Shown: one piece after another, positions 10,587-21,829 of the stretch | Position numbering within the stretch: the stretch's first letter is position 1 | Layout: every line of letters starts with the position of its first letter | Origin: Chlorops oryzae | Taxonomy: Eukaryota > Arthropoda > Insecta > Diptera > Chloropidae | Length of the DNA stretch: 64,000 bases | Assembly (NCBI GenBank): GCA_020466095.1 | Contig: CM035807.1 | Location: 55,536,555 to 55,600,554, forward strand | Direction: 5' to 3' | Translations under genes and position numbers: made by a program | The notes under the pieces: model-generated | What the model saw: only the letters and a program-made list of their open reading frames with translations | Database searches by the model: none | What the model was told of the DNA's origin: nothing

Positions 10587-11090
10587 TAGAGTTGCAACGG
10601 ATATCCTGCCACTATCCGGTATCTGGCCTATCCGGCCTTAAATTTGGTATCCGGCCGGATGCTGGATACTATATATCCGCCCGGATACCATCTATATCCG
10701 GCCGCCGGATACCACACATTAAAAATTTGCTAATTTTGTACTTGTACTAGGATGAATATTAGAAATTGGAGCGATTGGAGGAAACCGGATGCAGTTCCGC
10801 TAATATTTTCACAAATAATATCCATTTTCAGAGATTTTTCATTGCAGTTCTGTCCAACCACTTAAAACACGCACTACTAAAATGTATGCTGTGTCAAAAA
10901 ATAACTTTCCAAATTTTTTCTACCAAATGGCAGCCCTCAGGATCATTGATACGCCGTTCAATATGGCTTTAAAAACGAAAAATATATAAGAAAAAAATTA
11001 ACTTTTCAGCAGCCGGATATGCGGCTATCCGGCGTACCAGCCAGCCGGATATCCGGCATCCTACCTGATACACTATCCGTTGCAACACTA
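10587..11090. mobile_element. hAT-type MITE with CCGGATA subterminal repeats
   Basis: A 504-bp element with inverted ends TAGAGTTGCAACGGATA and, read from the other side, TAGTGTTGCAACGGATA. It is flanked by an 8-bp target duplication, GTCTTTGC at 10579-10586 and GTCTTTGA at 11091-11098 (7 of 8 identical). Ends of the YARNG type and an 8-bp duplication are diagnostic of the hAT superfamily. Both subterminal regions are packed with CCGGATA/TATCCGG copies, probably transposase-binding sites. No transposase is encoded. Confidence 0.85.
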
Positions 11091-11128
11091 GTCTTTGAAC
11101 AATGGCTTCGAGCATTGAAGGCATATTG

Positions 11129-11622
11129 AGGTGCGTGAAGCTGCACCCCCCTTTGCATGAAATAAAAAATAAAAATATGTGGGAAATATTTGCTTTTTTT
11201 TTTTTGCTAATTAGTGCCCCACTCCGAAAATTTTTTGCTCGTCCCTGTCAGATATAAAGGACAAAAATATTTTGTATGAAAAGGGGGGTGTAGCTTCACA
11301 CTTCAAAAAGAAGGTATTTTAGTGTTTTTCAAAAAGTTTTGAATATGTGGGAATTATTTGCTTTTTTTGGCTTCTTAACTACGGGTTTTATTTATTTTAA
11401 ATAAAAAAATTATAGCTAAAAAAAAGAACAAACTGCTTTAAGCAAGCACATTTGACCTCCAAAACCGCGCTAAGAATGTTTTTATTTTAATTTAGAAGTC
11501 CTCAACGCTTTATTTAGTAACTTCGTTAAAACAAAAAATGAAAAAAATTGCTTTTAAGACATTACAAATTTTTTCGACCTGCCAATGGATTCGAACCAGG
11601 CGGCTTGAATCAATAGGTTGCA
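11129..11622 (+). repeat. Left inverted arm of Mutator/Foldback-like element
   Basis: It pairs with 12475-12964 with few mismatches and short indels in A/T runs. Near its inner edge the reverse strand carries GGTTCGAATCC, a perfect RNA polymerase III B-box consensus. Confidence 0.88.
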
Positions 11623-11761
11623 CTGTTATTATTTTCTCAACAGGAAAGTCCAATGTCTTAATTGTACAGACTGCTGTTACTAACAGACTTTGAGCATGCT
11701 TCGGAACTTGAAGAAGCTGTTAGTGTATACATAGTCAATTGTAAGACATGTTCGTTAACAT

Positions 11762-11843
11762 GATTATGTAGTGCAGCGGTAGAGTCTCTGCGTCTTGCCC
11801 GTGGGGTAAGGGGTTCCAATCTCGGCGAGGTGTGACTTTTTTT
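11762..11843 (+). other. tRNA-like segment (degenerate SINE head or tRNA pseudogene)
   Basis: TAGTGCAGCGG at 11769-11779 resembles an A box and GGTTCCAATC at 11812-11821 resembles a B box. They are 43 bp apart, as in a tRNA gene. A run of ten T's follows at 11837, fitting a polymerase III terminator. The acceptor and T stems do not pair well, so this is not a functional tRNA. A tRNA-derived SINE head is the likeliest explanation. Confidence 0.4.
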
Positions 11844-12474
11844 TTTAAATATATTATATAATAAACTTTTTTTATTATTTTCAAGATATTTAGTTTTATT
11901 TCACTTATTAGTATGTTACTGCTTTTACTATTTCAAATGATTTTTCTTAACTTAAGCGCTTGCTTGTGAAGTAATTGGGTAGCACGAACAGCGTTGCCGT
12001 TTGGATAAAATTTACCCAATTGGATACTTTTAAAATACAAAGCAACAATGATACGCTGTTTCCAAAATCAATACATTTAAATCGTTGTCGGTTTCAATCA
12101 ATGTTTCACTTTAGACGCTATTTAAACACGGGTTTTTATCTCTATTTGGTTGTCTCTTACCCGTGCGTCCATCGCTTTCAAACAAACTGATTTTTATCGA
12201 CATGTCTTCCTGTGTAAAAAAAAGTCTTAGAATAGACATGTCCTACTTCAATGGATATCTACATTTTGTAGCCATCGAAGTAAAACATACCATAATCGGC
12301 TGATTCGATCTACTCAATATCTACTTTTTGAATGAATTTTTTTTTTTGTACGTTTCAGCCATGTGCGTTAACTTGGCACCGCTTTTTTTGAATTTCTTAT
12401 AAAAAATAATGTGCCGGAATGTGCCCGATATGTGCTGTTATGTGCCGTATTAAAAAACAAATTCAACCAAAAAT

Positions 12475-12964
12475 TGCAACCTATTGATTCAAGCCACCTG
12501 GTTCGAATCCATTGGCAGGTCGAAAAAATTTGTAATGTCTTAAAAACAATTTTTTTCATTTTTTGTTTTAACGAAGTTACTAAATAAAGCGTTGAGGACT
12601 TCTAAATTAAAATAAAAACATTCTTAGCGCGGTTTTGGAGGTCAAATGTGCCTGCTTAAAGCAGTTTGTTCTTTTTTTTTATATATAATTTTTTTTATTT
12701 AAAATAAATAAAACCCGTAGTTAAGAAGCCAAAAAAAGCAAATAATTCCCACATATTCAAAACTTTTTGAAAAATACTAAAATAGCTTCTTTTTGAAGTG
12801 TGAAGCCACACCCCCCTTTTCATACAAAATATTTTCGTCCTTAATATCTGACAGCGACGAGCAACAAATTTTCGGAGTGGGGCACTAATTAGCAAAAAAA
12901 AGCAAATATTTCCCACATATTTTTTTTTTATTTCATGCAAAGGGGGGTGCAGCTTCACGCACCT
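12475..12964 (-). repeat. Right inverted arm of Mutator/Foldback-like element
   Basis: Reverse complement of the left arm. Apparent ORFs across it are by-products of the repeat. Contains GGTTCGAATCC near 12499-12509 on the plus strand. Confidence 0.88.
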
Positions 12965-13254
12965 GGCATATTGGCTGTTTACAGCCTACACAAGTGCGGG
13001 GTGTCTTTCTTTTTATCTGATAGTTTGCCCTCAGTCCTTGGTTGATCGTGTTTTGACAATGCAGGTAAAAAAAAACCTCACATAAACAAAATCACCGTCA
13101 GCATCAATTCATAACACAAACGTGGACGTGCGCTCTCACGGACCAATTTTTTTTAAACCAATTTTCTAAGAAAATATTCTGAATGTCTTAGGTTCCTTCT
13201 GCTTTTCAAATATCAATCTCCGTAGAGAAAAGTTTTTAACTTGGACGTATTTAA

Positions 13255-14311
13255 CCCTCTAACCTTTTTTTTTGAAATAATGCAAAAAAGGAGCCGGAAT
13301 AATTTTTTCTAGACTAAAAACGACATTCTAAACACTTCTGCATTATTAGTTTTTTAATTTACCTTACCGTTTAGCCTCCAGGTGAGAAAAGATGAAATAT
13401 GCCTCGGGGCATAATTGTCGGTTTAAGTGAAAAAATACAATCAGATAGAAATTTTCATTTTGATGGATTTTATTAGAAAAAGAGATGAAGATGTGAAAAA
13501 AAATAAACAAAAGATTATTTTTTTGAATGATAATCAAAAAAACAATTTTTAGAGGTAGAGCAACACAAATGTACGTTGCATACCTTGCAAACACATTGAG
13601 TTTGTGATTTGCATTTGGCATTTTTACAAAGTTGTTTACCACCTGCCTTCGGTAGCCAAACTGGAAGACGGTGAAGCCATCATAGCGCACATCAGCGACT
13701 GGATGAATGGCTCGATGACCAACAGGAACAACATGACCAAGTACCGGAGTTGATGGTCGTGAAGTTGAAGGTGATGATGGATCACGTGGAGTTCTTCGTC
13801 GGCCAACAGTGTGCGAATTATATTTGATGAGGCCAGCAGCAATTTGTTCACGAAATTGCGGCAACTGCATCAATTTCATCAACTGCATCAAGGGGAAAAA
13901 ATATCACGTAAACCCACAATTATGCCTTGAGGCATAATTCAATTTTTCCAAGAAACTCGCACAAAACAATTTTTTTTCGAATCAAATCATATATGAAATT
14001 AAAGTTGGATAACTTACCTTTATGAAAAAAAATTATCAAACGGTAACAACTTGTTTGGTTGAAAAGATATATTGTGTTGAAAAGCACAAATTTTTTTTTA
14101 GAAAATGCGGTGTTGATTTGACGGATGCTCACACACTAATGGCTATAGGCGCCAAACTGGACGTCATTTGCATATGATGTCTCAAGAGAAAATGTCATCA
14201 AATGTACTAGCAACACTATTATACTTATATTGATATCATATAACTTTACCTATGTGTTCAAAAAGTGACTTTTGTGAGTTATGCCTGGAGACCGTGTGAA
14301 AGGTTAGAGGG
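13255..14311 (-). mobile_element. Internally deleted piggyBac element with TTAA duplications
   Basis: The terminal inverted repeats CCCTCTAACCTTT are flanked by TTAA at 13251-13254 and 14312-14315, the exact target preference of piggyBac. A minus-strand remnant of the transposase C-terminus lies inside. Inverted motifs of the form ATGCC-NNNN-GGCATAATT occur at about 13398 and 13919, the second a near-perfect palindrome, and may be subterminal binding sites. At 1057 bp it lacks the catalytic region. Confidence 0.88.
13552..13891 (-). pseudogene. piggyBac transposase C-terminal fragment, frameshifted
   Basis: The minus strand reads MKLMQLPQFREQIAAGLI, the end of the piggyBac catalytic domain. 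A linker and VADVRYDGF follow. After a frame change near 13675 comes LPVWLPKAGGKQLCKNAKC and then the paired cysteines CVCKVCNVHLCC. This is the C-terminal cysteine-rich (RING/PHD-like) domain that binds element ends. The N-terminal and DDD catalytic parts are gone. The identification rests on the cysteine pattern plus the TTAA-flanked ends. Confidence 0.82.
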
Positions 14312-14585
14312 TTAAGTCAAAGTGAAATCGCAATTCGTTTTTATCACATAGAACATAATAACTTACAAACGACGATTAATTGAATAATTGCTATTCATGT
14401 TTCAAGCCTAACTGGCACGTTTTTTTTTTTAAAGTTTTCTACTATATACTTACATTTTATACGAAAAATTATGAAAATGTTGGTGTATTAACAAAAAATC
14501 AGAGTTTTATTTTGTTTATTGTTATATTGTACATTTTTATTCAACGCAGTTTTAAGCTTTGAACATGTTACTTTGATATCAGTTA

Positions 14586-16567
14586 TTAGGTATATGTTGT
14601 ATAGTCTGCTTTGGTGTGCGTTTGAGGAAGAATTGATCTTGACTCCAAATTTGCAATAACTGTTGCATGACGATTTTTAGCACCAAATACCACGTGAGAG
14701 ACTTCACTCTTCGATTTGATAACCCGTTCTACAGCTTGAGTGTGGCATGGAATGCCCTGTGTCATTGCTTGAACGATATTTTTGGGTGAGTCAATACAGA
14801 GACTCAACTGATTCGTCGATATTCCTTTGAGTAATGGTGGTACAAACAAGTTAATTTCATCATTAATATCGGCCATTTCAAAATACGATTTTGCTTTAAA
14901 ATTTATATTGGTCACTTGAACTTGTGTGGACTCGGTTGCGTATTTTCTTTGGCTTTCATTATTACTTCAGTAGCCCATTTACGAATGTTTTTATTTCTAT
15001 CAACAAGCATGGTCAATAAAATGTTTTCACGATGCGATTCTTTTGGTATGTTTTCGCGCATAAGACAAATCATCAAAAAAATATGTTTCGGCCTTCAGCT
15101 ACATTTGAGTTTGATTTGATTTTGAACCAAACAGGAGCTTAGCCTTTCATTTTGAGTTTGGCAATGAGTTCATGAGCTCTTTTTGGATTCTTCGGGGAAA
15201 TATAGCAACGCAGGATCGGATTTGCAGTTGTTAGAAACCACGAATCCACGAGATAACCGGGTATTTCACTGCCAGTGATGGTTAGCATGACCCCGATTGT
15301 ATCACGTGCAAAATTTCGTAGAGGTGTTTCTGATCTGTAGAAAGAGCATTCGACACATCTTCAGGCATTACCAGTAAAAAATCGGAAAATATTCTTTTAA
15401 ATATGCAACTTGTAATATATGAACAGTGTCGGAGCATTTTTCCTATTTGGCCGCTACACAGATTTGGCCCAACTGTGACGCCATCTAAATAAGCGAATAA
15501 ATGCCCGAATGGCAACTCATTTAGATGGAGTAAACAAACGCCCCAATAGATCTCTGTATTAATCAACCGTTCAATGTGTTGAAAAACACCTAAAAAAGTG
15601 AATAGTATATGTATGTAAATGCATGTATTTATATCTTCCTCGAAAAATGGAAAACTTCAACGTTTTAAAATTTTTGCATTTAAGTGACAATTTTATTTTT
15701 TTTGAAATGATCATATTTATATTTACATAAAGCCCAAATACGATCATTTCATATTACGTTTTAAGTTGTTGCCGCACCGCCATGCTCGACTGTGTTTACA
15801 TTGGATCCATCTCCTCCACATATTGAAATCTTCTTTACATCAAATTCGTCTTCATACAATTTTTTACAAATCGCTTCTGCAATGTCGATTGCCTTAGAAC
15901 TCTGTGGCGTAATGGTAGCATAGTACGTATTGTTTGGCTGCAAAACAATTGAATAGTGATCTTCAGTTTCAACTCTTGCGTGTTTTTGAAGTGTTTCATT
16001 ATTTAATTCGAACGTCTTAGACTTATCCTTCTTGCCATCAAAAAATAATCCAATGCATGTGGACGCATTCAAAAATTGGTGAATCTTCTGTGTATGTGTA
16101 GTTGCTATTTGTGTGTTGAATTTCCGAACATTCCGTTGCATTTGGTTTTTATCAATCATATTATCTGCACTAACAATATCAAAATCTTTCAAAACTGCAT
16201 TACATGGTGTGGCTGTGCCTTTAAGTGATATGCCACATCTTTGACTCTCTCGAGACAAGTTCGTGAGTCGTATATGTTTTGTTTTCACAGATATGCTACA
16301 ACGAGCAGGTTGCACTCGGCTACCTGTGCCACTTTTTTTCTGAACTGTCTTTTTTCCGAATTGGTGAATCAATTTGGTGTTTTGTGTTTTTTTCTCTCTT
16401 GATTCTACCTTGCGCGTTGCATCGGCGTCAATTGAACCCAAAAACATTTGCCTCTCATTTCGCTGATCAATCAAAAAATTTCGTTCTTTTGTGGATATTT
16501 TATTAGCATAATTCCATATACACTCATTATCACATCTGCATCTTGAAATATCGAATAACGCTGTCAT
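14586..16567 (-). pseudogene. Unclassified transposase-like protein, broken
   Basis: Minus-strand blocks in order. 16567-15761 starts with MTALFDISRCRC and ends CGGDGSNVNTVEHGG. 15566-15282 reads CLLHLNELPFGHLFAYLDG and then GPNLCSGQIGKML. About 15290-15130 reads LVDSWFLTTANPILRCY. 14915-14586 includes IPCHTQAVERVIK. I recall the order GDGSNVNTG, LLHxNELPxxHLF, WLTTANxxLR and CHTQAVER from uncharacterised multi-copy arthropod proteins suspected to be DDE-type transposases; no Pfam-style name can be given from sequence alone. Stops and frame changes separate the blocks, and 15567-15760 may be an intron or insertion. No terminal repeats were identified. Confidence 0.6.
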
Positions 16568-17181
16568 CTACATTTGAACCAAATTTAGTTCCGCTACATA
16601 ACATTTACAATTGTTTCGTTTATATTTTTAAACTGCAAATATTTATCAAATATTATTATCACACCTCTTACGATTGATGTATCTTCGATGATTTTGATAT
16701 CAGTTTTGGACCAGACACTTTTACTCAATCAATTGTTTTCTCAATAAATAGTTTGTTCGCTGTAAACTGGTTTCCATTATCTATTTTGTAAAACAGAATA
16801 TTTTTTATGATATTTGATTTGGTTGGCAATTGACTTACTGAAAATTCTGCACAAGTGCCAAAAATTTCATCAACAAACTTGCTTCTGCATTTTGCCATCT
16901 TGACAAATTGAAATCAAACTCATTACTAATGTGTATTGGAACTCGCAATTTGACAATTTTATGTTTTTAGAAATCACTACCGTTATGTTTAAAAAAGAGA
17001 GATAGTCAGTGCTGCGGCACAACTCAGCAAAGTAAATAAAAATTCAATTAGGCAGTGAAAAAACGACCATTAGGTGATGATTTGTTATTGTGTTTTTTTT
17101 TTTATTAAAGTGCATGACTTGTTCAAAGTGGCTACTCCGCCTCAATACGCACGTAAAAAAATTGCAATAACGATGGATATA

Positions 17182-17917
17182 CAGGGTGTTCCATACTCAA
17201 TGGATCAAAAAAAAAGGAGGTGATAGGGGGAACCCATACAAGCAAAAAATTGTATGGAAAGGGGGGTCCATTTTGCACTCGTAAGGAGCTAGAGGAGCGG
17301 AAAGAATTCGACTAAATTGGTGAGCATACTTTTAGGCGGATATGTAAAACTAAAACACTATTCACAAATTTTTAAATTTCTTAGATTTTTTTTTTTCTCA
17401 TGCTGCCTAAAAGTGTGCTCAATAAATTTGATTAAAATAACATTTCTGGGAGTCAAAAATACAAAATAATTATTTTCAAACTTTAGTTTTGCATTGATTG
17501 TGAAACTTTTTTTTAGCAACCATGGTATCAAATTGAAGAGAAAAACTCAAAGTTTTCGAAAAGAGAAAAAAAAGAGGCCCGATCGTATTTCTTTTGAATA
17601 AAATCACTTTAAAAGCCAAAATTACACTATTTTAGGCTAAGATGGTAGTACCAGAGAAAACGGAGTTGAATTATTTAAAATCGTAATATGCAGTGTTAAC
17701 GGAAAACCGCCAAGCTTTTCATATCATATGTGATTTTGAATTTACGGCCTGTAAGTGAGGAGCACCAGTGCAAAAACCAAAATATAGTTTTTTGCATGTA
17801 ACTCCTCAGGGGTGCATTTGCGCCCCCCCCCCCCTGCCATACGATTTTTGGTCCGTCTGGACCCCCCCCCCCCCTATCACCCCCTTTTTTTTGTTCCATT
17901 GAGTATGGAACACCCTG
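17182..17917. mobile_element. TA-flanked MITE with inverted repeats of about 50 bp
   Basis: The left end reads CAGGGTGTTCCATACTCAAT and continues through an A run to GGTGATAGGGGG. The right end is its inverse. TA flanks both sides (17180-17181 and 17918-17919), as for Tc1/mariner-group elements. C and A homopolymers sit just inside both ends. No transposase is encoded. Confidence 0.82.
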
Positions 17918-18359
17918 TATATAATTTAAAAAAATTTATAAAAGCAAAAAAACAGTATTTTTTATATATATATTTTTTTTAAGTAATAATTTTTTTTTTT
18001 AATACAGCAACATTTTCAAAATTTTTTCGTATAAAATCTTAGTATTTACTAGAAAAATGTAAAAAAAAAAAAATTTTAGATTTAGGCTTGATCCATGAAA
18101 ATCAATAATTATTCAATTAATTTCAATTAATATTTGGTTAGTATAATTTTCTTAGAAAAAAGTAAAAAATGGCGAAAAATTCGAAAAAACCTCAAGCTTG
18201 CAATATTTACACAAAATTGGATTGCCGCAGGTGAAAATTTTCGAATTTTTTATAAGACAAAATGGTTGAAACATGCTATTCACAAACCCCGTGCATAGGT
18301 TATACCCATGTAGAAAATTGGATGCGAAGATTTTCTAAAATTCGATACACCCTAATGTT

Positions 18360-18840
18360 TATCGTTACAAAGAAAGCATAAGTTCCAAATTTCGTTCAAG
18401 TCCCATTTGAATTTCGTTTTCGAAAAACGCCCTTCTGCTACGCCCACTTTTAGATATTTAAAAATCATATTACTTGCCTTTAAACATGTTCAAGTATAAA
18501 ATTTCATCAAAATATCTTGAAAAACTTCGATTTAAGAGCAGTTTTTGTGATTTTCGTAATAGACCCGAGTACTGGAGGTACATCTTAAAATGGTCCAATC
18601 CATTTTCGGACATGTTCTTACTCATGTCCTCTTGAGCAAGCCAGATAGCGCAACTGCTTCGATAAGAAAACTGTATACAGACTCGTAGACAGACATACAG
18701 ACAGACAGACAGACAGACAGGCAAACATACAAAGATGGCTAAATCGAACTTCCTTGTGCCACTGATCATTTCCATAAACCTCTTGTGTGGTCTATTTCTA
18801 GTGGTTCTGGGTGTTACACACAACCATATGCAAGAGTCTG
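18360..18840 (-). mobile_element. Helentron-like fragment with CAGA tract
   Basis: Read in reverse, it matches the first half of 56491-57322: TGTGTGTAACACCCAGAACC, then a TCTG tract, GTATACAGTTTTCTTATCGA, and the block with GAGGTACATC. The 3' terminus is missing. Confidence 0.72.
18691..18720. repeat. CAGA tetranucleotide tract
   Basis: About six CAGA units within the Helentron-like fragment. The equivalent TCTG tract at about 56631-56652 shows it is part of the element. Confidence 0.85.
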
Positions 18841-20080
18841 AGCATACAACAAACGTTTTCTAAAAACGCTAAATAAATTTTTGATAAATTTGTGATAAAT
18901 TTTTGTAGTATGTAAGATTTTATAGGACATACGACAAAAGTACTACTGAAGGACTCAGATGGGACGACAAAAATGCACACTCTATATATCGGAAAGAAGA
19001 ACTCCTATAAAATTTTTTTGGCAGGAATCGAAAGAGCTCATTTTGTTTAATAAAACTGCATCAAAACCTTAAAATGGCAAAAATGCGACATACGACACCG
19101 GTTATCTCAGGAGACGAAATGACATCGCAGGTGCTATTTTCCAAGCTCACGGACTTCTTAAAGTTAAGGATGGGAAAATTTGTCGGAAGGTCAATTTTAA
19201 GCAATATTTAAAAAATCAGGGATCGACGTTTGGTCATTTTCTATAAACGGCGCTATTTTTTTTTAAATAAGATAAATCTACCACTGCTTCTGAGTTAAAC
19301 GTCGAAAAATAATAAGGCACCAACGTGGTGCAAACTCGAACGGTTTGGTGTAAGAGAAAGAATAGCTTTTAAAATTAACAAAACTTAGGACTGGAATGTA
19401 CTCGAACAATATATTGAACGAGTCGAATAAAATTGAACAATTGCATTTGAATATAATAAAGTTTTAGATAGCATTTGAAAAACAGAGCTACCAAAAGAAA
19501 AGAAAGCAAAATATGTGCATCCAAAGGCTTTAAAAGTATTCGTGCGCAAAAAGTCAATTACTTGGGCTAGATAAGCAAAATTTTGCGGGTAAGAAGCGCA
19601 AACTGCGGCTGAGGTATAAAATTTTCATTAGCGGTTACAAACCTCGCATTAAATGGGTAACGTCCAAATCCTTTTTATACATTGTACACTGAGAACGAAA
19701 AATTCCCAAAAAAAGTAATTTGTGTTCGTGTTTATTAAAAAAAAAACATATCCGCCTTGTACTTTTCAGTAAGAAAAAAATCATTTAACTCAAAAGATAG
19801 CTTTCTGATAAATTTTGAGAAATGTAAGCTAACACAGATGCACTTAGAAACATGTATGAGTGACTTGTTTTTCTGCCAAGCCTCGCACTTCTGTGATGGA
19901 TATTAGAACAGAGAGCATTTTGTGCACACACGTTATTTAATGTATCAAAAAGCTGCGCTGTGACTTAGATCGATTTTTTGCTTTTCAGTGTAAGATAATA
20001 CAACAACTTTTCTAATTATCCCAAAAAGCTTCGTTTTCATTGAAATCCATTTTTGCCGACCATACTTATTATTCGTTACA
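18841..20080. other. AT-rich sequence without recognised gene
   Basis: No supported frame. A short inverted match to 9150-9188 lies at 19086-19122. Confidence 0.4.
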
Positions 20081-21030
20081 TATCACTGTAACAACAACAG
20101 TACACCCAAAGGAAAATAAACAGTCAGCAACAACAACCGCAAGGACACGAAAATACACATGCGCAACAGTAAAAATTCAAACAACAGGTATGCAGCACGC
20201 AGGCCACACGCAAGTAACGCAAGATCCAAGCTCAAAGCTCGCCACCTAGTCAACGCAAGACCAAGGACCAAAGGTCGGCAGGAGGAGAACGCATGACCAA
20301 GGCCACAAGGTCGGCCGTAGAAATCATTAACTTAAATAAGCAGACACTTTGGATGGAAGAGTCGGTTACTCCGAGCACGGCGCAAGAGAAAACTGTTGAT
20401 TTTAGTTAACGAGACTGCCGCGCAAGCGATTTAAGAACTTGGAATATTCTGAAGAATTCCGGTCCTAATTTCTACTAACAAGACTACACCTCACAAGGAA
20501 AACTATATCCAATCATCTTTCGTGAGTGCGCCCTTCTCAAGAGTATCTGCTCAAAGCAAACAGTCAAACATTCCTACTCAGGACAACAGTAAAACCCCAC
20601 ACTACCGGAAAACAGGACGTCCGCTTAGCGGGATATTAGTGAAACATCGCTTCACGGGCAAAAACCCTACTACACGGGACTTCAAAAACAGCCCTGCTAC
20701 ACGTGACCACAACGAAAACTTCGCTCCACGGGACAGCAAAAACCTAAATGCAGGCGCTATACCCCAATACATATCACCAGGTGCAGAAACAACTAATACC
20801 ACGTCTCCGTCGACAGTTACAAAATTCCAAATGCCCACATACGCCAGCGTCGTTGACCAAGTCCGGCAAGGACGGCGCATTCGGCTGCAGCGAGAGAGTA
20901 GAGGAATCGGTGGAGGTCGTAGACCTTCCAAAGACTTTGCTATCAAGGACAATGCCAGAACTGCTCAAAGACATGGCTCTTACATCGGTTCTAGCGTTGT
21001 TCCGTCCACATCAATACTTTGAACCAGAAA
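20081..21030 (+). repeat. LTR-like repeat, diverged copy 1
   Basis: It matches 30690-31430 in the same orientation: a CAA-rich start, ACGCAAGACCAAAGGTCGGC-type blocks, ATAAGCAGA followed by a GGAAG motif, and then a run of degenerate units of about 30 bp with the core CTACACGGGAC. This resembles an LTR or leader of a gypsy-group element. An open frame at 20522-21022 spans the repeat units and looks like a chance frame with a possible gag-like tail; no domain was recognised. Confidence 0.5.
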
Positions 21031-21586
21031 CCGCAACAATTATAAGATTTTTTATAAAAATTACAATTTAATAGTTATTTCAAAACTCTTTGAAGGAATT
21101 AAAAAAAATATATTAGTTCATTATTGTTTTCAACATATTACAAAATAAGACTTATATGCTTATACTTATATAAATATTGCAAAATATGTCTAAAATCAAA
21201 TGATTTATTTATAAGTCTTATATTTTGATTTTTATTTCAAAGTCAGAAAATATGTCTTATTTTACGATACTTATTTTGAAATTGAAAAATAATAATTATT
21301 TCTGATAATTATTTTAAAACTCAAACATAAAAATAGACTTTGCATATTTTTCGAACGAAACGGCATGTTGGAAAAAATTTTCATGTATGCGTTACATAAG
21401 TTGTTATTCCCAGTGACGTTTTCAGGCCTGAATCATTGCAAGGCTGTTGGCCTGACAGGTAATAGCTCAGACAATAGCGTAACAATACCGGTCTATTTCT
21501 TTTTTCCCATGCGGTTTCCTACTTACGTATTGCATGAATAGTATGTGGAAATTCAGGCTGGAATTTTCAAGGCAATATAAGACTTA

Positions 21587-21805
21587 TACCGCTTTCAGAC
21601 TATTGCATTTGACTGATTTTTGCTGTTGTGATTTTAGCATTTAAATTAAAATTTGAATTGAGCACCCAAAAGGAAGTGTTGCAAAAATAAACAGCTAAAC
21701 TCATGATTTTACTTGTGTATTTAATGAAATTCAGGTTAAATGTAGCGATAAATGCTAAAATCACTACCGCTAAAATCAGTTAAATGAAATAGTCTGAAAG
21801 CGGCA
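21587..21805. mobile_element. PIF/Harbinger-type MITE (219 bp)
   Basis: Ends TACCGCTTTCAGACTATT and, from the other side, TGCCGCTTTCAGACTATT form inverted repeats of about 50 bp. TTA on both sides (21584-21586 and 21806-21808) fits the 3-bp TNA duplication of PIF/Harbinger elements. Non-coding. Confidence 0.72.
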
Positions 21806-21829
21806 TTACTCTATGGTTTAAAACTAAAT

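Larger units (their letters stand above)
11129..12964. mobile_element. Mutator/Foldback-like element with arms of about 490 bp
   Basis: Two long inverted arms (11129-11622 and 12475-12964) bound a central segment of about 850 bp. Both tips read inward as AGGTGCGTGAAGCTGCACCC. Immediately outside each tip is a perfect 9-bp direct repeat, GGCATATTG, at 11120-11128 and 12965-12973. Long arms with a 9-bp duplication fit Mutator-like or Foldback elements. No transposase frame is present, so it is non-autonomous. The centre contains a tRNA-like segment. Confidence 0.87.

Noticed and set aside
12480..12530. Possible tRNA gene around the perfect B box
   Set aside because: No A box at the right distance and no foldable acceptor or D arm.
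12368..12958. Minus-strand frames in the right inverted arm
   Set aside because: They mirror the left arm and are repeat sequence without domain features.
20083..20271. Leucine-rich minus-strand frame resembling a membrane protein
   Set aside because: It is the complement of a CAA-rich LTR-like repeat; the leucines come from TTG codons.
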